Of a stretch of 49,596 nt of DNA, positions 40,739 through 49,321 are shown one piece after another (positions within the stretch are counted from its first letter, which is position 1; each line of letters starts with the position of its first letter). The DNA comes from Polaromonas sp. UBA4122. GTDB taxonomy: Bacteria; Pseudomonadota; Gammaproteobacteria; Burkholderiales; Burkholderiaceae_C. The stretch is from NCBI GenBank assembly GCA_002381615.1, contig DFWY01000093.1:1-49596 (forward strand), given 5' to 3'. Under the pieces are notes generated by a model, which saw nothing but the letters and a program-made list of their open reading frames with translations, was not told the DNA's origin and searched no databases. The position numbers and the translations under genes were made by a program.

Positions 40739-42004
40739 ATGACACATGAAAAAGGGGTTAATGGACGCGCTGGCATTTCCCGGCGCAACCTGGTCAAGGC
40801 CGGTGCTTCAGGTCTAGTGACGGGCGTGGCTGGCGCCATCCCGTTTGCCCGCTCGGCATTGGCAGCGGAGCCCATCAAAATCGGGGTGTTGCTGCCCAAG
40901 TCAGGGACCTATGCGGTCCAAGGCGAGCAAGGTTACAACGGAGCAGTCATTGCCGTCGAGGACGCGAAAAGCCAGGTTTTGGGGCGTCACATCGAGCTGG
41001 TCTGGCTCGACGAGAACAGCCCCCAGGGCACGCAGCAAAATATGGAGCGCCTGATCAAGCAGGAAAAGGCCGTGGCGGTGCAGGGCGGAATCTCCAGCGG
41101 CGATATCCTGGCTATCATGCCGGTGGCCGAGCGCGAGAAAAGGCTACTGATGGCATCAGGACCCAATGCGAGTGAAATTACGGGCGCCAACTGCGGTCGG
41201 TACACCTTCCGGGTGGACTTGCCCAACTACGAGACGACGCGAAGCGTTTATTCCAAGTTGGCCAAGAGCGGCAAGAACTGGTACTTCCTATATGCCTCCT
41301 ATGCTTGGGGCATCGATGGCTTTGCACAGATGAGTGAACTGCTCAAGGCTGACGGTGGCAAGGTGGTCGGGGCCGACCAGACCCCGTTGGGAACTACTGA
41401 TTACAGCTCCTTCATTCTGAAGATCATGGCGGCCAAGCCCGACGCGATCTTTCTGGGCGTGGGTGGTAGCGACCTGACCAATTTCCTCAAACAGTTCCAT
41501 CAAATGGGCCTGACGGGAAAGATCCCTGTTTCCTCGCTCGTCTGCAACGACACCGATTTTTGGTCGGCCGGGCCCGAGGCGACCACGGGGATTTATCCAA
41601 AAATCTGGAATTACACCGGCGCGCAGAACACCGAACTCAGCAAATCCTTCGTTAAGCACTACATGGATAAGCACAAGTCTGCGCCTGAGGCCCAAGCATG
41701 GCAGGACTGGTTCGGCATGACAGCCATTATTACGGCCATCCGCGAAACCAAGTCCACCGACTCGACCAAACTGGTCGAATTCTTGGAAAGCCACAAGTTC
41801 GAAGGCTACAAGGAAAAGCCCATCTACTTCCGGTCTTGGGACCACCAACTGATTCAGCCCACGCTAGTTGTCGAGGTAAAGAAGAAGATTACCGACAAAT
41901 ACGATTACTTCGATGTGGTCGAATCGGTACCTGCCGACGGCCAAACATTCGATAAATTGTACGGCGGCAAGAACGGGACCCAGTGCAAGATGCCTGCGGC
42001 ATAA
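40739..42004 (+). CDS. Periplasmic substrate-binding protein of a Liv-type ABC importer
   Basis: 421 residues; AGGAGA precedes the ATG at 40739. The leader carries a twin-arginine signal, ISRRNLVKAG followed by a hydrophobic stretch and a cleavage-like ARSALAAEP, so it is probably exported folded by Tat. The mature part starts IKIGVLLPKSGTYAVQGEQG, typical of Peripla_BP_6 (LivK/urea/amide-binding) proteins. The family takes branched-chain amino acids but also amides, urea, aromatic acids and other organic acids, so the ligand cannot be named. First gene of the island operon, under the two operators. Confidence 0.9.
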   Translation: MTHEKGVNGRAGISRRNLVKAGASGLVTGVAGAIPFARSALAAEPIKIGVLLPKSGTYAVQGEQGYNGAVIAVEDAKSQVLGRHIELVWLDENSPQGTQQNMERLIKQEKAVAVQGGISSGDILAIMPVAEREKRLLMASGPNASEITGANCGRYTFRVDLPNYETTRSVYSKLAKSGKNWYFLYASYAWGIDGFAQMSELLKADGGKVVGADQTPLGTTDYSSFILKIMAAKPDAIFLGVGGSDLTNFLKQFHQMGLTGKIPVSSLVCNDTDFWSAGPEATTGIYPKIWNYTGAQNTELSKSFVKHYMDKHKSAPEAQAWQDWFGMTAIITAIRETKSTDSTKLVEFLESHKFEGYKEKPIYFRSWDHQLIQPTLVVEVKKKITDKYDYFDVVESVPADGQTFDKLYGGKNGTQCKMPAA

Positions 42005-42106
42005 GCGGGCACCATTTGACCCTTGAATTGGGGCGTGGCGGGCTTGGCCGGTGACGGTCGGCGAACCCGTTACGGCGTGCTGTCCCCCTGACGGAGATAT
42101 TTGGTG

Positions 42107-42982
42107 ATGGATATTACGCTTCTGACGTCGCAACTCATGAACGGACTAGTTCTGGGTTTTCTATTTGTGCTGATCGCTGTTGGCATGTCGATTATTTTCG
42201 GCATGCTCGGGTTGGTCAATTTCGCACACGGCGCGTTTTTTGCTCTGGGCGCTTATCTGGCGCTGACACTGAGGCCGTTCGTTGGCTTTGGCGGTGCCCT
42301 GATCATCGCGCCCATTTTGGTGGGGCTGATTGGCCTGCTGGTCGAGCGTACCCTTTTACGACCACTTTACGACAAAGAACCGTTACTCAGCCTAGTACTT
42401 ACTTTTGGTCTTGCACTGTTCATCCAGGAACTGATCCGGGTGATTTGGGGCGCCATGGGCCATCCCTTTGACACGCCGGCCTTTCTGTCGGGATTTCTGA
42501 AATTCGGACCGGTGTTTGTCACTCAGTACCGGCTAGCCGTCTTGGTGACCACGATTGCGATTCTCCTGGCCGTCTGGCTGTTCCTCACCCGCACCCCCTA
42601 CGGGCGCATCGTCCGTGCTGGCTCTCGGGATCCGGATATGGTGAGCATGCTGGGCATCAATCTCAAGCGCGTTTTCATGTTCATCTTCGGGCTTGGCTGC
42701 ATGCTCGCTGGCGCGGCTGGTGTGCTAGCTGCCCCTCTCTGGAGTGTGGTGCCATCCATGGCTGAGCAGGCCATCATGCCGGCCTTCGTGGTGGTCGTGA
42801 TTGGCGGCCTTGGCAGTCTGAGTGGCGCCTTGGCCGCCGGCCTGATGGTAGGAGTGTCCGTGGCACTCAGCATTCAGTTTTGGCCTGAGGCATCCAGTTC
42901 CATCATGTATGTCCTGATGATCATCGTGCTGCTGTTGCGTCCGCGGGGACTGTCCGGCGAGCGCTGGGAGCGATTCGAATGA
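42107..42982 (+). CDS. livH: LivH-type ABC importer permease
   Basis: 291 residues from the ATG at 42107, with GGAG 10 bases upstream; TTG and GTG codons at 42101 and 42104 are alternatives. About eight transmembrane segments, with the family signature IIFGMLGLVNFAHGAFFALG at residues 25-45 and AFVVVVIGGLGSLSGALAAG near 230. Pairs with the permease part of the next protein in the inner membrane. Stop overlaps the next start (ATGA at 42979). Confidence 0.92.
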   Translation: MDITLLTSQLMNGLVLGFLFVLIAVGMSIIFGMLGLVNFAHGAFFALGAYLALTLRPFVGFGGALIIAPILVGLIGLLVERTLLRPLYDKEPLLSLVLTFGLALFIQELIRVIWGAMGHPFDTPAFLSGFLKFGPVFVTQYRLAVLVTTIAILLAVWLFLTRTPYGRIVRAGSRDPDMVSMLGINLKRVFMFIFGLGCMLAGAAGVLAAPLWSVVPSMAEQAIMPAFVVVVIGGLGSLSGALAAGLMVGVSVALSIQFWPEASSSIMYVLMIIVLLLRPRGLSGERWERFE

Positions 42983-45477
42983 TGCAGCCAAAACGTATCC
43001 TCACTCATCCGCTGGTGGTGCTGGCTTTTGTTTTCGTAGCCCTTCCGTGGGTCATGACGTTGGCCGGCTCGACCATCAACCTGGCCACCCAAGTCGTTAT
43101 TTACACCCTTTACGGCATTGCCTTCAACCTGCTGCTGGGTTACACCGGAATGGTCTCTTTTGGCTCGTCCGTGTTTTTCGGCACGGCAAGCTACGCCAGC
43201 GCGATCTTTGCACTGAGGGTCCATCAGAACGTCGCTCTATCATTGATAGTGGGGACGGTCTTCGCCGCCCTGCTGGGGCTCTGCCTGGGCCTGCTCATTT
43301 TGCGGCGCCGCGGCCTGTATTTTTCCCTGCTGACACTGGCATTCACGCAACTCTTTTTCGAGGTTAGCTTTCGCTGGACGAGCGTGACCGGCGGGGAAAA
43401 CGGCCTGCAGGGCGTTCGGCGTCCCGGGCTCGAGAACACTTGGCACTACTACATATTTTGTGCGGTTATCGTCCTGATCGCCGTGGCCATGCTGTACCGC
43501 ATCGTTCATTCGCCTTTCGGGCGTGTGCTGCAGGCGATTCGCGACAACGAGAAGCGCGTTCAGTACCTGGGCATTGATCCTTGGCGTTACAAGCTCGTCG
43601 CGTTTGTGATCCATGCGGCCTTCATAGGCCTGGGAGGCAGTTTGCTGTCGCTGCTCATCCATGGGGTCTATGCAGACAATCTGAACTGGCAGCATGCCGG
43701 CGACCCGGTCATGATGACTTTGCTGGGGGGTATCCACCATTTCCTCGGCCCGCTGTGGGGCGCCATCATCTATATCAACCTGGCCGATCAGCTTAGTTAC
43801 TACACTGAGCATTGGGCACTCTTTTTTGGTGCACTGATCATCGGCGTGGTCCTGCTGTCGCCCGAGGGCCTGAGCGGTTTCTACGCACGGATGCGCGGGC
43901 ATGGCAGTTGGGGCCTGACGCGCACCCCACTGCCGCAGATGCCAGCAAACCTGCCGGATTTCTTCGCGCAGGGTCAAGAGATGTCCAGCGGCGAGACCAT
44001 CCTCGAAGTCAGCAACTTGAGCAAGCGCTTCGGTAATGTAGTGACGGCCAAGGACATCGGCTTCCAGGTCAGGGCCGGCACGATCCACAGTCTCATCGGT
44101 CCCAATGGCGCGGGCAAGACGACGCTATTTAACATGCTTACGGGACTCATCCCTCAAGACCAAGGACGCATCGTCTTCAACGGTCAAGACATCAGCTCGC
44201 TGAAGGTTCATGAGCGCACCCGCCTGGGCATGGCGCGGTCCTTTCAGGTGGTCAGCCTGCCGGCCAACCTCACGGTGCTGGAGACCGTGCGCGTGGCCGT
44301 CCAGGCAGCCTCGCCCCTGTGCGGTTCACTGTGGCGTGATGCCTACAAGCTTCAGCCGCTATTGGATGATGCCTGGGCACTGCTCAAGGCAGTAGGCTTG
44401 GAGGACAAGGCGGGTGAGATCACCCATAACCTGCCGCACGGAGAACAGCGCCTGCTGGACATTGCCGTGACCATGGCGGCCAAGGCGCAGCTTCTGCTGC
44501 TCGATGAGCCCTTGGCGGGCTTGGCTGGTCCCGAACGCGAACGTATCAGCAACCTGCTGCGTCAGCTGGCCGGTCGCTACACCATTCTGCTCATTGAGCA
44601 CGACATCGACCGCGTGGTGGCCCTGTCAGACCGCATTACAGTGTTGCATCAGGGGCTGCTGATTGCCGATGGCGAGCCCCAGGCTGTGGTGGATAACCCA
44701 GCGGTGGTCGAGGCCTACCTAGGCAAGTCCGGTGAAAATCAGGCCAACATTGCCGTGCACGACGCGGCCCATGATGTAGTCGTACGCCCGCCCTTGTTGC
44801 AGCTGGACAAGGTGAGTTCGGGCTATGCAGGCAGTCGCGTGCTGGACAACCTGACGATCGAGGTGCGTGCGGGCGAGGCGGTGGCGCTGCTGGGCCGTAA
44901 TGGTGTTGGCAAGACCACGACGCTATATACGATCATGGGCCAGATCTTGCCGGACGCTGGCCAGATCCGTTTCCATGACAGCGAGATCGGCGGTCTGACG
45001 TCGGATCGTATCAACCGCGAGGGGCTGGCGATCGTGCCGCAGGGCCGACGGGTTTTCCCCAACCTGTCGGTGGTCGACAACTTGCTGGTGGCGCGCCGAC
45101 CAGGCGGATGGGATCTCGCCGATGTGTTTCAGCTCTTTCCCAAGCTAAAACTACTGCGTGACTCCCTGGGCGGCAATCTGAGCGGCGGCGAGCAGCAGAT
45201 GCTCGCGATAGCGCGTGCCCTTATGGCTCCGGCAGATCTCATCCTGCTCGACGAGCCCTTTGAAGGCCTGGCGCCGGTGGTGGTCAAGGAAGTGTTGGAA
45301 GCTGTCATCCAGTTGCGTCGGCGCACCAGCATCCTCCTGGTAGAGCAGCATGTGGACCTTGCCTTGTCCATGGTTGATCGTGCCTACATCATGGTCAACG
45401 GTCACGTTGAATACGAAGGCACGGCGGCCGAGTTGCAGCGCGATAAGGACATCCAGGTGCGTCTGCTCGGAGTGTAG
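42979..45477 (+). CDS. LivM-LivG-LivF fusion: permease and two ABC ATPases in one chain
   Basis: 832 residues with no stop between three units. Residues 1 to ~320: LivM permease (IAFNLLLGYTGMVSFGSSVF; PFGRVLQAIRDNEKRVQYLG). Residues ~335-585: LivG ATPase, Walker A IGPNGAGKTT at about 374, ARSFQV, signature LPHGEQRLLDIA, Walker B LLLLDEPLAGLA, IEHDID. Residues ~605-832: LivF ATPase, Walker A LGRNGVGKTT at about 637, PQGRRVFPNLSV, LSGGEQQMLAIARAL, LILLDEPFEGLAP. Both ATPase sites look intact. With LivH and the binding protein this completes the importer. LivM-LivG fusions are known; LivM-LivG-LivF is rarer to my knowledge. Confidence 0.92.
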   Translation: MMQPKRILTHPLVVLAFVFVALPWVMTLAGSTINLATQVVIYTLYGIAFNLLLGYTGMVSFGSSVFFGTASYASAIFALRVHQNVALSLIVGTVFAALLGLCLGLLILRRRGLYFSLLTLAFTQLFFEVSFRWTSVTGGENGLQGVRRPGLENTWHYYIFCAVIVLIAVAMLYRIVHSPFGRVLQAIRDNEKRVQYLGIDPWRYKLVAFVIHAAFIGLGGSLLSLLIHGVYADNLNWQHAGDPVMMTLLGGIHHFLGPLWGAIIYINLADQLSYYTEHWALFFGALIIGVVLLSPEGLSGFYARMRGHGSWGLTRTPLPQMPANLPDFFAQGQEMSSGETILEVSNLSKRFGNVVTAKDIGFQVRAGTIHSLIGPNGAGKTTLFNMLTGLIPQDQGRIVFNGQDISSLKVHERTRLGMARSFQVVSLPANLTVLETVRVAVQAASPLCGSLWRDAYKLQPLLDDAWALLKAVGLEDKAGEITHNLPHGEQRLLDIAVTMAAKAQLLLLDEPLAGLAGPERERISNLLRQLAGRYTILLIEHDIDRVVALSDRITVLHQGLLIADGEPQAVVDNPAVVEAYLGKSGENQANIAVHDAAHDVVVRPPLLQLDKVSSGYAGSRVLDNLTIEVRAGEAVALLGRNGVGKTTTLYTIMGQILPDAGQIRFHDSEIGGLTSDRINREGLAIVPQGRRVFPNLSVVDNLLVARRPGGWDLADVFQLFPKLKLLRDSLGGNLSGGEQQMLAIARALMAPADLILLDEPFEGLAPVVVKEVLEAVIQLRRRTSILLVEQHVDLALSMVDRAYIMVNGHVEYEGTAAELQRDKDIQVRLLGV

Positions 45478-45523
45478 TGGTAGCGAATTCCCCAGCAATA
45501 TTGGTTCACACTGAGGTTAGTCA

Positions 45524-45670
45524 ATGTCCGAAAACATGAGTATTAAAGGCAAGAGAGTCCTGATCACGGCGGGTGCCGGCGGACTCGGGCTCGAAATGGC
45601 CAGGGTGTTTTCCGCAGCTGGCGCTCGCGTGCTGGTGTGCGACGTCTCTGGCTGTAACGTCTTCATCTGA
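45524..45670 (+). pseudogene. Truncated short-chain dehydrogenase fragment
   Basis: 48 codons from the ATG at 45524: SIKGKRVLITAGAGGLGLEM then ARVFSAAGARVLVCDVSG, the N-terminal beta-alpha-beta NAD-binding unit of an SDR, then an abrupt tail and TGA. It parallels the start of the full SDR 15 bp downstream but is clearly a different sequence, so it is the stump of another SDR whose remainder was deleted. Confidence 0.75.
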
Positions 45671-45684
45671 CAAAGGACAAAATC

Positions 45685-46461
45685 ATGGACCTAGATTTAA
45701 ACGGCAAACGCGTGGTGGTCACGGCGGGCGCCCAAGGCATCGGCCTGGCCATCGCCGAGGCTTTCGTCGCCGCTGGCGCGCAAGTCCACATCTGCGACGT
45801 CAACGACGATTTTCTAGCTAGTGCCAAACAGAAATTGCCCCAGGTGAGCCAGAGCCGCACCGATGTATCCAGCGAGTCCCAAGTCGACGCCATGTTCGCC
45901 GAACTCGCAGCGCGCTGGGGCGGACTCGATGTGCTGGTTAACAACGCCGGCATCGCTGGCCCCACCGACAAGGTGGAAGACACGGACCTGGCGGCGTGGG
46001 ATCAGACCATCGCCGTCAATCTGACAGGGCCGTTCCTGTGTACCCGTCGTGCCGTTCCGCTGCTCAAGGCGGCCGGCGGCGGCTCTATCGTCAATTTATC
46101 TTCGACGGCGGGGCGGCTCGGATTCCCGTTACGCACGCCTTATTCGGCATCCAAGTTCGGTGTGATCGGGCTGACCGAAACCTGGGCCATGGAACTGGGG
46201 CCGTCCAATATCCGCGTCAATGCGATCCTGCCCGGCATCGTGGCGGGCGAGCGGCAGGAACGCGTGATCGCGGCCAAAGCCGCGTCCTACGGCATCGGGC
46301 ATGAAGCCATGCGGCAGCGTCTGCTGGCCAAAGTGTCACTGCGCAGCATGGTCACGGCGCAGGACATCGCCAACCAGATCATTTTCATCTGCTCACCGGC
46401 CGGGGCGGCCATCAGCGGCCAAAGCCTGTCGGTGTGCGGCAACGTCGAGCATCTTGGTTGA
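45685..46461 (+). CDS. Short-chain dehydrogenase/reductase (classical SDR)
   Basis: 258 residues. Cofactor motif VVVTAGAQGIGLAIAEAF (TGxxxGIG with Ala for the first Gly), acidic D at the end of strand 2 (HICDVND, favouring NAD), LVNNAGIAGPTD, catalytic Ser in NLSSTAG, and Y153-x3-K157 in PYSASKFG. C-terminus IFICSPAGAAISGQSLSVCG is standard. Interconverts an alcohol and a ketone; in this operon it could oxidise a hydroxyl of the imported substrate. Followed within 14 bp by the 3-hydroxyacyl-CoA-dehydrogenase-family gene. Confidence 0.92.
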   Translation: MDLDLNGKRVVVTAGAQGIGLAIAEAFVAAGAQVHICDVNDDFLASAKQKLPQVSQSRTDVSSESQVDAMFAELAARWGGLDVLVNNAGIAGPTDKVEDTDLAAWDQTIAVNLTGPFLCTRRAVPLLKAAGGGSIVNLSSTAGRLGFPLRTPYSASKFGVIGLTETWAMELGPSNIRVNAILPGIVAGERQERVIAAKAASYGIGHEAMRQRLLAKVSLRSMVTAQDIANQIIFICSPAGAAISGQSLSVCGNVEHLG

Positions 46462-46474
46462 CACGGGGCACATC

Positions 46475-47431
46475 ATGAAGAAGACACCCATGAACGAACG
46501 CATCGCCATCGTTGGCGCAGGCCTGATTGGCCGGGCTTGGGCCATCGTGTTTGCCCGCGCGGGCTGCCAGGTCCGGCTGTATGATGCTGACCCTCACGCT
46601 CTGGCGACCTGCCTGCAGTTGCTGCTGGAAAACATCAGTGACCTCGCGCATCACGGCTTGATCGACGAGACGCCGGTCGAGGTGCTGGCGCGCATCACTC
46701 CCGTGCCGACCCTGGCCGAGGCCGTGGATGGGGCGGTGCTGGTCCAGGAAAACATCCGTGAAACGGTGGAAGCCAAGCGCGCCATCTTCGCCGAACTCGA
46801 CCAGATGGCAGCCCCCGGCACCATTTTGGCCAGCTCGACCTCATGGCTCATGGCCTCAGAGTTTTCTGAGGGCCTGCCGGGGCGCCACCGCATCATGGTC
46901 GGGCATCCGGTGAACCCACCTTATTTGGTCCCGCTGGTCGAGATCGCGCCCGCGTCGTGGACCTCGACCGAGGCGGTGCAACGGGCCCATGAGCTGTACA
47001 GCCGGGCCGGCCAGTCCCCGGTATTGCTGAAGAAGGAAATCACTGGGTTTCTACTCAACCGCATCCAGGGCGCGGTGCTCAACGAGGCGCTAAACCTGTA
47101 CGCCGATGGCTATGCGTCTGTGCAGGACCTGGACAAGGTGCTGAAAGACGGCCTGGGCCTGCGCTGGTCGTTCATGGGGCCATTCGAGACTATCGACCTG
47201 AACGCGCCCAAGGGTGTGATCGACTACGCCCAGCGTTATGGCCCCACTTACCGTAGCGTGGCCCAAGCGCAATTGCCCAACGAGTGGGATCCCGCCTTGC
47301 TGGCGCGAGTAGAGGCCGAGCGGCGCACTGAACTGTCGGCACCGCAACTGGCCGAGCGCGCCCGCTGGCGCGATAACCGTCTGATGGCCCTGGTGGCCCA
47401 CAAGCGCCAGCAAGCCGGTAACGATTCCTGA
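46475..47431 (+). CDS. 3-hydroxyacyl-CoA-dehydrogenase-family enzyme (lambda-crystallin/carnitine-dehydrogenase-like)
   Basis: 318 residues. Rossmann motif RIAIVGAGLIGRAWAIVFAR, VRLYDADP, VLVQENIRETVEAKRAIFAE, and the catalytic region IMVGHPVNPPYLVPLVEIAP with the His, then GFLLNRIQGAVLNEALNLYA. The short single-domain length with one C-terminal helical domain is that of L-gulonate 3-dehydrogenase and L-carnitine dehydrogenase, which oxidise free beta-hydroxy acids with NAD. Directly upstream of a beta-keto acid cleavage enzyme, so its product is probably that enzyme's substrate. ATG 46475 or 46490. Confidence 0.88.
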   Translation: MKKTPMNERIAIVGAGLIGRAWAIVFARAGCQVRLYDADPHALATCLQLLLENISDLAHHGLIDETPVEVLARITPVPTLAEAVDGAVLVQENIRETVEAKRAIFAELDQMAAPGTILASSTSWLMASEFSEGLPGRHRIMVGHPVNPPYLVPLVEIAPASWTSTEAVQRAHELYSRAGQSPVLLKKEITGFLLNRIQGAVLNEALNLYADGYASVQDLDKVLKDGLGLRWSFMGPFETIDLNAPKGVIDYAQRYGPTYRSVAQAQLPNEWDPALLARVEAERRTELSAPQLAERARWRDNRLMALVAHKRQQAGNDS

Positions 47432-47460
47432 TTTCCCTTCACCACCTTCCCGAGAAAACC

Positions 47461-48393
47461 ATGCGAAAGTCCAAGAAAGTCATCATTACTTGTGCCGTGA
47501 CCGGCGCCATCCATACGCCGTCCATGTCGCCCTATCTGCCCATCACTGGGCAAGAGATCGCCGACGCGGCCATCGGTGCGGCGCAGGCCGGCGCGGCCAT
47601 CGTGCACCTGCACGCACGCAAGCCAGACGACGGCTTACCGTCGCAAGACCCCGAGCTGTTTAAAGCCTTTCTGCCGAAAATCAAGGCGGCTTCGGATGTC
47701 GTGATCAACATCACCACCGGCGGTGCCCCCACCATGCTGGTGGCCGAGCGACTGGTGCCGGTGCACACGTTCAAACCCGAAGTGGCCTCTCTGAACATGG
47801 GCTCGATGAACTTCGGGCTGTACGGCATGCTGAACCGTTTCAAGGAATTCAAATACGACTGGGAGCGCCCGTACCTGGCCAACAGCGATGACCGCGTGTT
47901 CAAGAACACCTTCAAGGACATCGCCCACATTCTGGAGAGCTGTGCCAACAACGGCACGCGCTTCGAGATCGAGTGTTATGACATCGGCCATCTCTACACC
48001 GCTGCCCACTTTATCGAGCGGGGGCTGATCAAGCCGCCCTTCCTGATCCAGTCCGTCTTCGGCCTTCTGGGTGGCATTGGCCCGCACCCGGAAGACGTGG
48101 CGCACATGAAGCGCACGGCCGACCGCTTGTTCGGCGATGATTACGTGTGGTCGGTGTTGGGCGCGGGCCGCAACCAGATACCGGTTGCCGCGCAATCCCT
48201 GGCCATAGGCGGAAACGTGCGCGTGGGACTGGAGGATTCGCTGTGGGACGGTCCCGGTCAACTGGCGAAAACCAATGCCGACCAAGTCAAGCGCGCCCGC
48301 GCTCTGATCGAGGCCCTGAGCCTGGAGGTGGCTACGCCGGATGAAGCGCGCCAAATTCTGGGGCTGAAAGGGCGCGACAACGTCAACTTCTAA
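47461..48393 (+). CDS. Beta-keto acid cleavage enzyme (BKACE, DUF849)
   Basis: 310 residues. Zinc-binding IVHLHARKPDDG (H49, H51), VVINITTGGAPTM, RFEIECYDIGHLYTAAHF and the LGAGRNQIPVAAQSLAIGGN loop define the family (3-keto-5-aminohexanoate cleavage enzyme relatives). It condenses a beta-keto acid with acetyl-CoA to give acetoacetate and a new CoA ester. The substrate-specifying pocket cannot be read reliably here; homologues use dehydrocarnitine and many other keto acids. Sits 29 bp after the dehydrogenase gene. The operon then ends in an insertion-sequence remnant. Confidence 0.92.
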   Translation: MRKSKKVIITCAVTGAIHTPSMSPYLPITGQEIADAAIGAAQAGAAIVHLHARKPDDGLPSQDPELFKAFLPKIKAASDVVINITTGGAPTMLVAERLVPVHTFKPEVASLNMGSMNFGLYGMLNRFKEFKYDWERPYLANSDDRVFKNTFKDIAHILESCANNGTRFEIECYDIGHLYTAAHFIERGLIKPPFLIQSVFGLLGGIGPHPEDVAHMKRTADRLFGDDYVWSVLGAGRNQIPVAAQSLAIGGNVRVGLEDSLWDGPGQLAKTNADQVKRARALIEALSLEVATPDEARQILGLKGRDNVNF

Positions 48394-48401
48394 GATGTCT
48401 A

Positions 48402-48460
48402 TTTGCTATAAAGTTGATAGCTTTTTGCGCGGCCTGGTAAAGCGCCCAGGGTTGCCTCAA
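48402..48460 (+). repeat. Degenerate Comamonadaceae-type intergenic repeat
   Basis: TTTGCTATAAAGTTGATAGC followed by a GCGC-containing segment and ending in GCGCCCAGGGTTGCC-like sequence resembles an abundant intergenic repeat I remember from Acidovorax/Polaromonas-type genomes (core TTGATAGCTGCTTGCGC). It follows the BKACE stop codon by about 10 bases and may act as a mRNA 3' end. Recognition is from memory. Confidence 0.35.
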
Positions 48461-48696
48461 TGGATCATCTTGGCGCGAGTATCGGCATCCTGATCGCGAC
48501 ACATAGGTCAGCTCGCCGTCGTCATTGGCGGGCTTGATCTGCCAGACCTGGGTATACTAACCATTCTCTTTTGGGTCATGCCTGTTGAATGGTCGTGACT
48601 CGCACATTTCATGTATCCATTCGCAATGGCTGAAATTGGACTCCTCGTGTATCAATTAAGGTTGTGTCGCAATAGCGATGTCGGACAATCTGAGCT

Positions 48697-49170
48697 ATGC
48701 ATGATTTCCGTAAAAGTTTGATCAATGGCGCCTTGCGAAAAGTTCTCAAACGGCTCCACTACCCACTCAACGTCATGCTCACATGCGTGCGTTGGTATGT
48801 TGCCTACCCGCTGAGCCTGCGCCACATTGAGTAGATGATTCAAGAGCGAGGGGTCTTCGTTGATCACGCCACCGTTCACCGCCGCTGGGCGATCAAGATG
48901 TTGCCGGTGCTGACTGAGGTGTTTCGACGGCGCAAGCGTCCGGCGGGCAAGAGTTGGCGCATGGATGGACCTTTATCAAGGTGGCTGGTGAATGGAATAC
49001 CTGTATCGCGCTGTCGATCGTGAGGGCGACACGGTCGACTTTTTGCTCACTGCCAAGCGCGATCTGGCGGCTGCCCGGCGCTTTCTGGAGCGAGCCATCA
49101 ACCTGCACGACTTGCCCGAGAAGATCACCATCGACAAGAGTGGCGCAAACACGAATGCTCATGGGCCGGC
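48697..49170 (+). pseudogene. IS6-family transposase, multiply broken
   Basis: Reads RLHYPLNVMLTCVRWYVAYP and SLRHIE, then TAG where relatives have Glu, then MIQERGVFVDHATVHRRWAI (one extra Arg), KMLPVLTEVFRRRKRPAGKS-WRMD. A frame change follows, then [20 protein letters not shown] and [26 protein letters not shown], and then the end. First Asp (WRMD) and second Asp (TIDKSG) are visible, but the C-terminal third with Glu is missing. It separates the BKACE gene from the dehydrogenase gene at 49322. Confidence 0.85.
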
Positions 49171-49257
49171 CGAACAGGTCCCAATATCAACAGACAGCAT
49201 CCCTCATAACGATCACTTAGCGAGTCATGGTGCAGTAATTATTAGGGTTTTCCCTGT

Positions 49258-49273
49258 TTGCATACGTATGCAA
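49258..49273. promoter_or_regulatory. 16-bp palindromic operator before the HisD-like gene
   Basis: TTGCATACGTATGCAA is a perfect palindrome 48 bp upstream of the start codon. The half site GTATGCAA recurs at 49292-49299. It differs from the TGTGATCACA operators of the importer operon, so another regulator may act here. The promoter itself is not clear. Confidence 0.6.
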
Positions 49274-49321
49274 TACCTCAAGAATTCATGTGTATGCAAC
49301 CCCAATATTCAGGAAATCACC

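Noticed and set aside
43240..44088. 282-codon minus-strand frame opposite the Liv fusion
   Set aside because: Shadow of the plus-strand permease frame, His/Gln-rich and without a start signal.
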